A stretch of 64,000 nucleotides of DNA from Streptomyces europaeiscabiei (GTDB lineage: Bacteria > Actinomycetota > Actinomycetes > Streptomycetales > Streptomycetaceae): contig NZ_CP107841.1 of NCBI RefSeq assembly GCF_036346855.1, forward strand, positions 2,484,001 through 2,548,000, read 5' to 3'. The first letter of the stretch is position 1. The number at the start of each line of letters is the position of its first letter. The notes beneath the pieces were generated by a model. The model had not been told where the DNA came from, ran no database searches, and was given only the letters and a program-made list of their open reading frames with translations. Shown piece by piece: positions 32,827 through 40,967 of this stretch. The position numbers and the translations under genes were made by a program.

Positions 32827-33816
32827 TCAGTTGTGGCTGTGCAGGATCTCGTTCAGGCCGCCCCAGACCGCGTTGTTCGGGCGGGCCTCGACCGTGCCGG
32901 TCACCGAGTTGCGGCGGAAGAGGATGTTGGAGGCGCCGGAGAGGTCGCGGGCCTTGACGACCTGTCCGTCGGGCATGGTGACGCGGGTGCCGGCGGTGAC
33001 GTAGAGGCCGGCCTCGACGACGCACTCGTCGCCCAGCGCGATGCCGACGCCCGCCTCGGCGCCGATCAGGCAGCGCTCGCCGATGGAGATGATGACGTTG
33101 CCGCCGCCGGACAGGGTGCCCATGGTGGAGGCGCCGCCGCCGATGTCCGAGCCGTCGCCGACGACGACGCCGGCGGAGATCCGGCCCTCGACCATCGACG
33201 TGCCGAGGGTGCCCGCGTTGAAGTTGACGAAGCCCTCGTGCATGACCGTGGTGCCCTCGGCGAGGTGCGCGCCGAGGCGGACGCGGTCGGCGTCGGCGAT
33301 CCGGACGCCCTTGGGTGCCACGTAGTCCGTCATGCGCGGGAACTTGTCGACGGACGTGACCTGGAGGTGCAGGCCCTCGGCGCGGGCGTTGAGCCGCACC
33401 TTCTCGATGTCGTCGACGGCGACCGGGCCGAGCGAGGTCCAGGCGACGTTGGCGAGGAGGCCGAAGACGCCGTCCAGGCTCTGGCCGTGCGGCTTGACCA
33501 GGCGGTGGGAGAGCAGGTGGAGGCGGAGGTAGGCGTCGTGCGTGTCGATCGGCTTCTCGTCGAGCGAGGAGATGACCGTGCGGACCGCGACGACCTCGAC
33601 GCCCCGGCGCGAGTCCTGACCGAGCGCGGCGGTCGCGCCACCGCCCAGCAGCTCCGCGGCCCGCTCTGCGGTCAGCCGCTCGGTGCCGGAGGGGCCCGGC
33701 TCGGCGGACAGCTCGGGCGCGGGGAACCAGGTGTCGAGAACGGTGCCGTCGGCGGCGATCGTGGCGAGGCCGGCGGCCACGGCGCCGGTGGTACGAGGAG
33801 CAGTCGTGTCGGTCAT
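32827..33816 (-). CDS. dapD: 2,3,4,5-tetrahydropyridine-2,6-dicarboxylate N-succinyltransferase
   Basis: A 329-residue actinobacterial-type DapD. The N-terminal domain is followed by left-handed beta-helix hexapeptide turns ([64 protein letters not shown]). The enzyme transfers succinyl from succinyl-CoA to THDP, the third step after DapA toward meso- or LL-diaminopimelate for peptidoglycan and lysine. It is monocistronic here. Confidence 0.95.
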   Translation of the reverse strand: MTDTTAPRTTGAVAAGLATIAADGTVLDTWFPAPELSAEPGPSGTERLTAERAAELLGGGATAALGQDSRRGVEVVAVRTVISSLDEKPIDTHDAYLRLHLLSHRLVKPHGQSLDGVFGLLANVAWTSLGPVAVDDIEKVRLNARAEGLHLQVTSVDKFPRMTDYVAPKGVRIADADRVRLGAHLAEGTTVMHEGFVNFNAGTLGTSMVEGRISAGVVVGDGSDIGGGASTMGTLSGGGNVIISIGERCLIGAEAGVGIALGDECVVEAGLYVTAGTRVTMPDGQVVKARDLSGASNILFRRNSVTGTVEARPNNAVWGGLNEILHSHN

Positions 33817-33901
33817 GAGGGCAACCTAACTGTCGGGAGGCTGTGCGGGCCAACCCGCGCCGGGGGCGTCTCAGGAGCCGGGCACGTTGCGGACATACGG
33901 T

Positions 33902-33942
33902 GCCGGGCGGCCCGCCCACCCCCGTGGGACGGGCCGCCCGGC
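33902..33942. terminator. hairpin terminator
   Basis: GCCGGGCGGCCCG (33902-33914) pairs perfectly with 33930-33942, with CCCAC/GTGGG extending inside. It follows the stop of the CU044_5270-type gene by 15 bases. Confidence 0.8.
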
Positions 33943-33956
33943 GTCAGGGGCCGAGG

Positions 33957-34925
33957 TCAGTCGCGCTCGCCCGCCTTGTCCACGACGGCTCTGCTGATGA
34001 GCGAGTTGCCGCCGATCACCTTGCCGCCCCGGATGTGCTGCGTACCGAGAACGTCGTACGTCTCCGGGTCGATCAGCCAGTACCGGTCGGCAGTCGTGCC
34101 CTCGCCCAACGCGATGACCTGCCGTCCCGTGGCGTCCTTGACCAGGTGGTCGACCAGGGAGAGGTCGGGCAGGGTGGCCAGGGCCCGGTAGAGGCCGGCC
34201 AGGCCTTTGGACGGCTTGATGTCGGCGTCGAGGAGGGCGGAGATCTCGACGGCGTCCTGCTCGGCCTGGGTGCTCCCCTCCTCCGCGGGGATGGCGTCCT
34301 CCTCCCGGATGGCCTCCAGCGCTCTCCCGCCGTCGGACGGCAGGGTGGTCAGGAAGCGGTACAGCTCCTGCGGGGAACGGTCGTCACCCTCGGCCGGGCT
34401 CCCCGGCTTCGTCTCCGTGATGCGGAGCTTGATGTCGCCGTCCTTCGTGGAACGCCACCCGTGGGCCGTCGCCCCACCGTCGTAGCGCGTCCAGATCTCC
34501 TGCGCGAACGGCGCCGTACCGACGACTTGCACCTCCTCCTCGTCCGGAGCCTCAAGCGTCGACTTGGTGTAGATCCACTGCTTGGCCCTCGGCTCCGGAA
34601 CCGTCGGCTGCCCCTCCACCGCCTTCGCCGCCCGCTCCAGCAGCTCGGCCGCGCTCATCCCCGACAGGTCGGCGTCGGTCGGCGCCGCAGGTGACCCCTG
34701 CTCGCGGGTCCGGTCCCCTCCCACCAGCAGCGACGCGGTCACCGCCACCGCGGTCACCGTCGCCACGACCCCGACGATCGCCAGCTGGGGCCGCGCCCAC
34801 ACCCGACGCCGCCGCTCCCCGGCCCGCACCGCGTCCAGCAGCAGGGTGCGTCCTGGCGCCAGCCGTGCCCGGTCGGGGGTCTGTACCCCGGTCCGCAACT
34901 GCCGTACCTCGGTCAACTCGTCCAC
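33957..34925 (-). CDS. CU044_5270 family membrane protein paired with a sigma factor
   Basis: A 322-residue protein with a cytoplasmic N-terminus (ELTEVRQLRTGVQTPDRARLAPGRTLLLDAV), a transmembrane helix (QLAIVGVVATVTAVAVTASLLV, about 47-68) and an extracytoplasmic domain with KQWIYTKS, ELYRFLTTLPSD and LGTQHIRGG, the pattern of CU044_5270 proteins. Such genes follow sigma factor genes and may act as anti-sigma factors, though this is not established. The GTG start lies one base beyond the sigma gene's TGA. Confidence 0.85.
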   Translation of the reverse strand: MDELTEVRQLRTGVQTPDRARLAPGRTLLLDAVRAGERRRRVWARPQLAIVGVVATVTAVAVTASLLVGGDRTREQGSPAAPTDADLSGMSAAELLERAAKAVEGQPTVPEPRAKQWIYTKSTLEAPDEEEVQVVGTAPFAQEIWTRYDGGATAHGWRSTKDGDIKLRITETKPGSPAEGDDRSPQELYRFLTTLPSDGGRALEAIREEDAIPAEEGSTQAEQDAVEISALLDADIKPSKGLAGLYRALATLPDLSLVDHLVKDATGRQVIALGEGTTADRYWLIDPETYDVLGTQHIRGGKVIGGNSLISRAVVDKAGERD

Positions 34926-34926
34926 G

Positions 34927-35538
34927 TCAGACCACCTCCGCAGTGTTACCGACGAACGCCGGGTCGGCTCCCAGCGCCGTACGCACCTTCCGCCGCGCGC
35001 GGTTGAGCCGCGAGCGGACCGTCCCCACCGGTATGTCCAGTGCCTGGGCGACCTCCTGATAGCCGAGGTCCGCCCAGGCGACGAGCAACAGCACGTGCCG
35101 GTCCCCCGCCGACAGAGCCGCCAGCGCTCCGGCGAGCGGTACCTGTGCGGCCACCCGGCTGTCGGTCTGCTCGACCCAGGTCTCGCTCCAGGACGCCGCG
35201 ACCGGGTCGTGGCCGGTACGCGCCAGCGCCTTGAGGGCCCGCACCTCGGTACGGCGGTGCTTGCCGATGAGGTTCCCCGCGATGCCGTACAGCCAGGGAC
35301 GGGCGTTGGCGTGGGTCCGGTCGTAGCGGCCGCGGATGCGGAACGCCGTGAGGAAGGTGTCGGCGGTGATGTCGTCGGCCATGCCGTCGCCGAGTCGCCG
35401 GGCCACGTAGCGGTGGATGTCCGGGGCGTAGCGGTCGTAGAGCCGTGCGAACAGCTCCGGCTGTTCCAGCGACTGGGTGACGACCTCGGCGTCGTCCTCC
35501 AACTGCGCCTGCGCCTGCGGTGGTGGTGGTCCGCTCAC
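34927..35538 (-). CDS. ECF-type RNA polymerase sigma factor
   Basis: A 203-residue sigma-70 family protein with region 2 (ELFARLYDRYAPDIHRYVARRLG, ADDITADTFLTAFRIRGRYD, WLYGIAGNLIGKHRR) and region 4 (LSAGDRHVLLLVAWADLGYQEVAQALDIPVGTVRSRLNRARRKVR). GTG at 35538 with GGGGAGA five bases upstream is a better start than the longer open frame, which lacks conserved residues. It is followed after one base by its probable membrane partner. Confidence 0.92.
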   Translation of the reverse strand: MSGPPPPQAQAQLEDDAEVVTQSLEQPELFARLYDRYAPDIHRYVARRLGDGMADDITADTFLTAFRIRGRYDRTHANARPWLYGIAGNLIGKHRRTEVRALKALARTGHDPVAASWSETWVEQTDSRVAAQVPLAGALAALSAGDRHVLLLVAWADLGYQEVAQALDIPVGTVRSRLNRARRKVRTALGADPAFVGNTAEVV

Positions 35539-35648
35539 CTGGTTCTCCCCCTGCTGGTCACAAGTTCCCCCTCTGCTCCGCCGTGTTCCTGTCACCCCCT
35601 GTTCCCCGATGGGCCAGAGAAGGTTCACGACTCGCGCCGGGGGGTTCT

Positions 35649-36185
35649 TCAGGGAATCACCCGCGCCAGTACCTCCCGCGCGTACTCCTCGTCGTAGGGC
35701 GCCCCCGTCAGCAGCACCTGCAGACAGATGCCGTCGATCAGGGCGACCAGCGCCCGCGCGGTCACCGGGTCGGTGCGGCGGGCGAGCGAGTCGGCGAAGG
35801 CCCGGCCCCACTCGTCGGCCACGGGCCGCAGGGCGGGCCTGCGCAGAGCGGCGAGGTAGAGCTCGTACTCCACCTCCAGGCCCGTGCGGTCACCGGCGAA
35901 CCATTCACCGCCCAGTGCGGCCAGTTCGGCGGCGAGGTCGGTGCCGGGGTCCCGCAGGGCGTCGCGCGCGGCGACGGTTTTCGCGAAACCCTCGTTGGCC
36001 TGTCGCAGGGCGGCGACCATCAGATCGTCGAGGGTCTTGAAGTGGTACGTCGTCGAGCCGAGCGGGACGTCCGCCTCGGCGGCCACGGTCCGGTGGCTCA
36101 GCCCGGCGATGCCCTTCTCCCCCACGACCCGGATCGCGGCATCGATGATCCGCTGGCGCCGCTCGGGATCGTAACGCCGGGCCAT
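35649..36185 (-). CDS. TetR-family repressor of the adjacent SMR pump
   Basis: A 178-residue protein with an N-terminal TetR helix-turn-helix (RQRIIDAAIRVVGEKGIAGLSHRTVAAEADVPLGSTTYHFKTLDDLM, about 10-56) and a helical ligand domain. It overlaps the SMR stop by one base (TGATG), so pump and regulator form an operon. TGTAC-type palindromes in front of the SMR gene are its likely operators. Inducer unknown. Confidence 0.92.
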   Translation of the reverse strand: MARRYDPERRQRIIDAAIRVVGEKGIAGLSHRTVAAEADVPLGSTTYHFKTLDDLMVAALRQANEGFAKTVAARDALRDPGTDLAAELAALGGEWFAGDRTGLEVEYELYLAALRRPALRPVADEWGRAFADSLARRTDPVTARALVALIDGICLQVLLTGAPYDEEYAREVLARVIP

Positions 36186-36505
36186 CAGTGGGCGCCTCCC
36201 AGATTGAGCACGACCACTCCCGCGATGATCAGCACGATCCCGGCGACCTTGGCGAAGCTGAGCCCCTCCCCGAAGAGGACCAGTCCGAGCGCGGCGACGG
36301 CCGCGGTGCCGGCGCCGGACCAGATCGCGTACGCCGTGCCGATCGACATCGACTTCAACGCCTGGGCGAGCAGGACGAAAGAGACGAGGTACCCCACACC
36401 GGTGACCAGCGACGGCCACAACTTGCTGAAGCCCTCGCTGTACTTCATGGCCGTGGTGGCGGCCACTTCGGCGGCTATGGCGCCGGCGAGCAACAGATAT
36501 CCCAT
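36185..36505 (-). CDS. small multidrug resistance (SMR) efflux transporter
   Basis: A 106-residue protein with four transmembrane helices and the essential glutamate in GAIAAEVAAT (Glu13, the EmrE Glu14 equivalent), KLWPSLVTGVGYLVSFVLLAQALK, and AYAIWSGAGTA. SMR dimers exchange protons for cationic or guanidinium compounds. A longer frame upstream reads through the operator and is not used; MGYLLLAGAI is the family N-terminus. The start codon shares two bases with a 20-base palindrome. Only one SMR gene is present, so it should be a homodimer. Confidence 0.93.
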   Translation of the reverse strand: MGYLLLAGAIAAEVAATTAMKYSEGFSKLWPSLVTGVGYLVSFVLLAQALKSMSIGTAYAIWSGAGTAAVAALGLVLFGEGLSFAKVAGIVLIIAGVVVLNLGGAH

Positions 36506-36555
36506 GTGTACGATCGTACACATCATATGTACGGGTGTACACATCGGGTGTACAG
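36504..36555 (-). promoter_or_regulatory. promoter and multiple TetR operators of the SMR operon
   Basis: A perfect 20-base palindrome ATGTGTACGATCGTACACAT (36504-36523), a second site TGTACGGGTGTACA (36528-36541) and a third GTGTACA half (36548-36554). Between the first two, on the minus strand, is TATGAT (36527-36522), a near-consensus -10 box. Repressor bound to these would cover the promoter and the start codon. Confidence 0.75.
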
Positions 36556-36755
36556 GCGCACTTATGGGCGGAATTGGCCGTCGCCGACCCTCAAGGGGCC
36601 CTTCTTTCGGGGCCGTTCCGTTATGGAAGCGCTCACTGAAAGGGCTCCCCGCGCACCACTTGGTGAACTACTGTTTCAACGGTCAATCTCCCGGATGTGT
36701 GACGACCGCCAGGGTTTTCACACATCGGTGACACGTAACACCCTCCCTGATCCGC

Positions 36756-37727
36756 ATGACGAATTTGCGTCCGCCTGTGGCGACGCCGAGGGAACTGCGC
36801 ATGCCGCCGACAAAGCCCGGACCCGATCCGGACCAGACCCCGCCCAGCCTTCCGGTGCTCAGATCCGCGAAGGTGTGGGAGACGGGCGTCGCCCCGAACG
36901 ACACCCGCATACCGGGCACGCGCCGCCTTTGGCTGGCCGGTGCCCTCGCTCTCGCCGTGGTCTCCTCCTGCGTGACCGCGATCACCCTGCAGGGCTCAAA
37001 GCCTGACGACTCGTCAGAGAGGAACGGGCGTACCACCGCCGCCGACGACCGTGTCCTCCCGGCCGTCTCCCTCCCGCCCGAGTCGCCCCTCGCGACCTCG
37101 GCACCGGACGACAAGAGCGGCCTGTCGGAACCGCAGGGCTCCGAGGGCGACGCGAAGGGCGACGCGGACAAGGACAAGGACAAGGACTCCGGTTCCAAGG
37201 ACTCCGACTCGTCCGACGACAAGCAGCAGGGCGGCTCGAAGCCGACCGCCGAGCCGTCGAAGTCGACGTCGCCCGCGAAGAACCCGCCGTCCTCGTCGAC
37301 GTACCGGAAGTCCGTACAGGCGGTCAACTACACGGACCGGTACTGGCATCTGCAGAGCGGTGTGATCCGGCTGGACCAGGTGAGCTCCCGCAGCGGAAGC
37401 GAGACCCGGGAGGACTCGTCCTTCAAGGTCGTCTCCGGCCTCGCCAAGTCTTCCTGCTACTCCTTCAAGATGGCGGACGGCCGCTACGTCCGGCACCAGA
37501 ACTTCCGGCTCCGCGTCAGCGGCAACGACGGCTCGCAGCTCTTCCGGCAGGACGCCACCTTCTGCCCCGTGCAGTCGCCGTACTCGGACGCCGTGATGCT
37601 GCAGGCGGTGAACTATCCCGACCGCTACCTGCGCCACAAGAACTTCGAGCTGGTCCTGGACCCGTACGGCTACAACACGACCGGCCGGCAGGACTTCTTC
37701 TTCCGCCTGGTGAAGGGTCTCGGCTGA
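36756..37727 (+). CDS. membrane-anchored AbfB (CBM42-like) domain protein
   Basis: A 323-residue protein: Pro-rich cytoplasmic N-terminus, one transmembrane segment (RLWLAGALALAVVSSCVTAI, about 57-76), a long Asp/Lys/Ser/Pro linker (SEGDAKGDADKDKDKDSGSK and onward), and a C-terminal beta-trefoil of about 140 residues with the repeats VQAVNYTDRYWHLQSG, FKMADGRYVRHQNFRLRVS and LQAVNYPDRYLRHKNFELVL. AbfB domains bind arabinofuranose side chains of arabinoxylan and arabinan. No catalytic domain is attached. The linker suggests reach across the cell wall. The ATG at 36804 is an alternative start. Confidence 0.85.
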   Translation: MTNLRPPVATPRELRMPPTKPGPDPDQTPPSLPVLRSAKVWETGVAPNDTRIPGTRRLWLAGALALAVVSSCVTAITLQGSKPDDSSERNGRTTAADDRVLPAVSLPPESPLATSAPDDKSGLSEPQGSEGDAKGDADKDKDKDSGSKDSDSSDDKQQGGSKPTAEPSKSTSPAKNPPSSSTYRKSVQAVNYTDRYWHLQSGVIRLDQVSSRSGSETREDSSFKVVSGLAKSSCYSFKMADGRYVRHQNFRLRVSGNDGSQLFRQDATFCPVQSPYSDAVMLQAVNYPDRYLRHKNFELVLDPYGYNTTGRQDFFFRLVKGLG

Positions 37728-37749
37728 GCGGCGTGACACCCGCACACGA

Positions 37750-37782
37750 GTGTGGCCCCCGGCGAATCGCCGGGGGCCACAC
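37750..37782. terminator. bidirectional hairpin terminator
   Basis: Perfect 16-base arms (37750-37765 and 37767-37782) between two convergent genes, 23 bases after the AbfB gene and 15 bases before the end of the suf operon. Confidence 0.85.
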
Positions 37783-37796
37783 CCATGTCACAGATC

Positions 37797-38129
37797 TCAG
37801 ACGTTGAACCCGAGCGCCCGCAGCTGCTCGCGGCCGTCGTCGGTGATCTTGTCGGGGCCCCACGGGGGCATCCAGACCCAGTTGATGCGGAGCTCGTTGA
37901 CGATGCCGTCCGTGGCGGACTTGGCCTGGTCCTCGATGACGTCCGTCAGCGGGCAGGCCGCGGAGGTCAGGGTCATGTCGATCGTCGCGATGTTCGCGTC
38001 GTCGATGTGGATGCCGTAGATGAGTCCGAGGTTGACGACGTCGATGCCCAGTTCCGGGTCCACGACGTCGTACAGGGCCTCGCGGACCTCCTCCTCGGAG
38101 GCCGGCTTCATCTCCAGGGTCTCGCTCAT
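37797..38129 (-). CDS. SufT-like MIP18/DUF59 metal-sulfur cluster assembly factor
   Basis: A 110-residue protein of the DUF59 fold: VREALYDVVDPELGIDVVNLGLIYGI (about 16-41) and MTLTSAACPLTDVIEDQAK with the conserved cysteine (about 62), plus WVWMPPWGPDKITDDGREQLRALGF. Proteins of this type help move Fe-S clusters to target enzymes. It is the last gene of the suf operon; the start overlaps the sufU stop (ATGA). Confidence 0.93.
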   Translation of the reverse strand: MSETLEMKPASEEEVREALYDVVDPELGIDVVNLGLIYGIHIDDANIATIDMTLTSAACPLTDVIEDQAKSATDGIVNELRINWVWMPPWGPDKITDDGREQLRALGFNV

Positions 38130-38596
38130 GCCGTCTTCCTTTCGACGTCGGCGTCGGCGCCCAGCGCCTGGGCCGTCGCGTCCTTCCACGCCATCCAGCT
38201 GAGGAGGGCGCACTTCACCCGCGCGGGGTACTTGGAGACACCGGCGAACGCGACCGCGTCCTCCAGCACCTCCTCCATCGCGTCGTCCGGCTCGATCTTC
38301 CCCTTGGACTGCATCAGCTCCAGGAAGGTCTCCTGGATCCTTTGCGCGTCCGCGAGGTCCTTGCCGACGAGGAGGTCGTTCAGCACGGAGGCCGACGCCT
38401 GGCTGATCGAACAACCCTGGCCCTCGTACGAGACGTCCCGCACGGTCGTGCCGTCGTACTTCACTCTCAGGGTGATCTCGTCGCCGCACGTGGGGTTCAC
38501 GTGGTGCACCTCGGCGTCACCGTCCCGCAAGCCCCGCCCGTGCGGGTGCTTGTAGTGGTCCAGGATGACTTCCTGGTACATCGAATCCAGCTTCAT
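38126..38596 (-). CDS. sufU: SufU, zinc-dependent sulfurtransferase of the SUF system
   Basis: A 156-residue protein with the three cysteines of SufU: NPTCGDEI (about 37), GQGCSISQAS (about 62) and RVKCALLSW (about 128), and the Asp of the first motif, which coordinate Zn. SufU takes persulfide sulfur from SufS and passes it to SufBCD. It is typical of Gram-positive SUF operons. It is 16 bases downstream of sufS. Confidence 0.95.
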   Translation of the reverse strand: MKLDSMYQEVILDHYKHPHGRGLRDGDAEVHHVNPTCGDEITLRVKYDGTTVRDVSYEGQGCSISQASASVLNDLLVGKDLADAQRIQETFLELMQSKGKIEPDDAMEEVLEDAVAFAGVSKYPARVKCALLSWMAWKDATAQALGADADVERKTA

Positions 38597-38612
38597 GCGA
38601 TCGCTCGTCCCC

Positions 38613-39869
38613 TCAGCCGAAGAAGTTCCGTACGTGCTCCAGGCCTTCGACCAGGGCGTCGACCTCGGCCGGGGTGGAGTACAGATAGAACGACGCTCGG
38701 GTGGTCGCGGGAATTCCGTAGCGCAGGCAGACGGGGCGGGCGCAGTGGTGGCCGACCCGGACCGCGATGCCCTGCTCGTCGAGGACCTGGCCCACGTCGT
38801 GCGGGTGGATGTCGCCGAGCGTGAAGGAGATCGCCGCGCCCCGGTCCTCGGCCGTCGGGGGGCCGATGATCCTGAGGTCCGGGACCTCCGTCAGCCGCTT
38901 CACCGCGTACTCGGTGATCGCGTGCTCGTGGGCGAGGATCTTGTCCATGCCGATCGAGTTCAGGTAGTCGATCGCCGCTCCCAGACCGACCGCCTGCGCG
39001 ATCGGCGGGGTGCCCGCCTCGAACTTGTGCGGGGCGGGGGCGTACGTCGACGAGTGCATCGACACCGTCTCGATCATCTCGCCGCCGCCGAGGAACGGAG
39101 GCAGGTCCTCCAGGAGCTCCTGGCGGCCCCAGAGCACGCCGATGCCCGTCGGACCGCACATCTTGTGGCCGGTGAAGGCCACGAAGTCGGCCTGGAGGGC
39201 CTGTACGTCCAACGGCATGTGCGGCGCGGCCTGCGAGGCGTCGATGCAGACCAGGGCACCGACCTCCTGCGCCCGGCGCACTATCGCCTCGACGGGGTTG
39301 ACCGTACCGAGGATGTTGGAGACCAGGACGAAGGAGACGATCTTCGTCTTCTCCGTGATGACCTCTTCGATGTTGGAGAGGTCGAGGCGGCCGTCGTCGG
39401 TCAGCCCGAACCACTTCAGCTTCGCGCCCGTGCGCTGCGAGAGCAGCTGCCACGGCACGATGTTGGAGTGGTGCTCCATCTCCGTGATGACGATCTCGGT
39501 CTCGGCGTCCACCCGGTAGGGCTCGTCGGCCCAGCCGAGCATGTTCGCCACGAGGTTCAGCGACTCGGAGGCGTTCTTGGTGAAGATCACCTCGTCGCGG
39601 CTGGGCGCGTTGATGAACGCGGCAGCCTTGTCGCGCGCTCCCTCGTACAGCGCCGTGGCCTCCTCGGCGAGCACATGCACACCGCGGTGGACGTTGGCGT
39701 TGTAGCGCTCGTAGTACTCGTTCAGGGCGTCCAGCACCTGGCGCGGCTTCTGCGAGGTCGCCGCGTTGTCCAGGTACACGAGCTTCTTACCGTCGTGGAC
39801 CTGGCGGTCCAGGATGGGGAAGTCCTTGCGGATCGCCTCGGTGTCGAGGAGGCCCGGCAGCTGTGTCAC
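38613..39869 (-). CDS. sufS: SufS cysteine desulfurase
   Basis: A 418-residue PLP enzyme, group II. Visible: YLDNAATSQKP near 32, TEMEHHSNIVPW near 127, the PLP lysine in FTGHKMCGPTG near 230 and the catalytic cysteine loop RVGHHCARPV near 372. It converts cysteine to alanine and an enzyme persulfide, the sulfur source for Fe-S assembly. The start overlaps the sufC stop by four bases. Confidence 0.97.
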   Translation of the reverse strand: MTQLPGLLDTEAIRKDFPILDRQVHDGKKLVYLDNAATSQKPRQVLDALNEYYERYNANVHRGVHVLAEEATALYEGARDKAAAFINAPSRDEVIFTKNASESLNLVANMLGWADEPYRVDAETEIVITEMEHHSNIVPWQLLSQRTGAKLKWFGLTDDGRLDLSNIEEVITEKTKIVSFVLVSNILGTVNPVEAIVRRAQEVGALVCIDASQAAPHMPLDVQALQADFVAFTGHKMCGPTGIGVLWGRQELLEDLPPFLGGGEMIETVSMHSSTYAPAPHKFEAGTPPIAQAVGLGAAIDYLNSIGMDKILAHEHAITEYAVKRLTEVPDLRIIGPPTAEDRGAAISFTLGDIHPHDVGQVLDEQGIAVRVGHHCARPVCLRYGIPATTRASFYLYSTPAEVDALVEGLEHVRNFFG

Positions 39870-40630
39870 GCGGATGCGCCACCCTTCACGTACTTGTCGT
39901 AGCCCTCGGCCTCGAGCTGGTCGGCGAGCTCCGGGCCACCGGACTCGGCGATACGGCCGTTCGCGAACACGTGCACGTGGTCGGGCTTGATGTAGCGCAG
40001 GATGCGCGTGTAGTGGGTGATCAGCAGGGTGCCGACCTCACCGGTCTCGCGGACGCGGTTCACGCCCTCCGACACGATGCGCAGCGCGTCGACGTCCAGC
40101 CCGGAGTCCGTCTCGTCGAGGATCGCGACCTTCGGACGGAGCAGTTCGAGCTGGAGGATCTCGTGGCGCTTCTTCTCACCGCCGGAGAAGCCCTCGTTCA
40201 CGTTGCGCTCGGCGAAGGCGGGGTCCATGTTGAGGCGCTGCATGGCCTCCTTGACCTCCTTGACCCACAGGCGGAGCTTGGGGGCCTCGCCGCGGATCGC
40301 GGTGGCGGAGGTGCGCAGGAAGTTGGAGACGGAGACACCGGGGACCTCGACCGGGTACTGCATGGCGAGGAACAGGCCCGCGCGGGCGCGCTCGTCGACG
40401 GACATCTCGAGGACGTCCTCGCCGTCGAGGGTGACGGTGCCGCCGGTGATCGTGTACTTCGGGTGACCCGCGAGGGAGTAGGCGAGGGTCGACTTGCCGG
40501 AGCCGTTGGGGCCCATGATGGCGTGCGTCTCGCCCTGCTTCACGGTGAGGTCGACGCCCTTGAGGATCTCCTTCGTGGCGTTGTCGGCCTCGACGGTGAC
40601 GTGCAGGTCGTGGATTTCAAGCGTTGCCAT
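39866..40630 (-). CDS. sufC: SufC ATPase
   Basis: A 254-residue ABC-type ATPase with Walker A MGPNGSGKST (about 39-48), the signature FSGGEKKRHEILQ (about 147-159) and Walker B ILDETDSGLD (about 170-179). SufC powers the SufBCD scaffold in the cytoplasm; no membrane domain is present. It follows the Rieske-type gene by 7 bases. Confidence 0.97.
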   Translation of the reverse strand: MATLEIHDLHVTVEADNATKEILKGVDLTVKQGETHAIMGPNGSGKSTLAYSLAGHPKYTITGGTVTLDGEDVLEMSVDERARAGLFLAMQYPVEVPGVSVSNFLRTSATAIRGEAPKLRLWVKEVKEAMQRLNMDPAFAERNVNEGFSGGEKKRHEILQLELLRPKVAILDETDSGLDVDALRIVSEGVNRVRETGEVGTLLITHYTRILRYIKPDHVHVFANGRIAESGGPELADQLEAEGYDKYVKGGASA

Positions 40631-40637
40631 GGGTTCC

Positions 40638-40967
40638 TCAGGACTCCTGGGTGAGGGAGACGAGCACGTCGTCCCCTTCGATCTTTACGGGGTAAACGGG
40701 GACGGGGCGCGTCGCGGGAAGGCCGGACGGCTTGCCGGTTCTGAGGTCGAACGCGGAGCCGTGCAGCCAGCACTCGATCTGACAGTCCTCCACCTCGCCC
40801 TCGGAGAGCGAGACGTTCGCGTGGGAGCAGATGTCGTGGATGGCGAACACCTCGCCCTCGGTCTGCACGACCGAGACCGGCGTGCCGTCGAGTTCCACCC
40901 GCTTCGGGGTGTCCTCCTCCAGCTCGCTCAGCCCGCAGGCGCGTAGGTACGTCGAAGAGGCAGTCAT
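40638..40967 (-). CDS. Rieske-type ferredoxin of the SUF operon
   Basis: A 109-residue small Rieske protein with CSHANVSLSEGEV (about 46-58) and CWLHGSAFDLRTGKP (about 64-78), the two Cys-His pairs of a [2Fe-2S] Rieske cluster. Annotated elsewhere as non-haem iron oxygenase ferredoxin subunit. Its place between sufD and sufC suggests electron delivery for cluster assembly. The ATG overlaps the sufD stop by one base. Confidence 0.93.
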   Translation of the reverse strand: MTASSTYLRACGLSELEEDTPKRVELDGTPVSVVQTEGEVFAIHDICSHANVSLSEGEVEDCQIECWLHGSAFDLRTGKPSGLPATRPVPVYPVKIEGDDVLVSLTQES

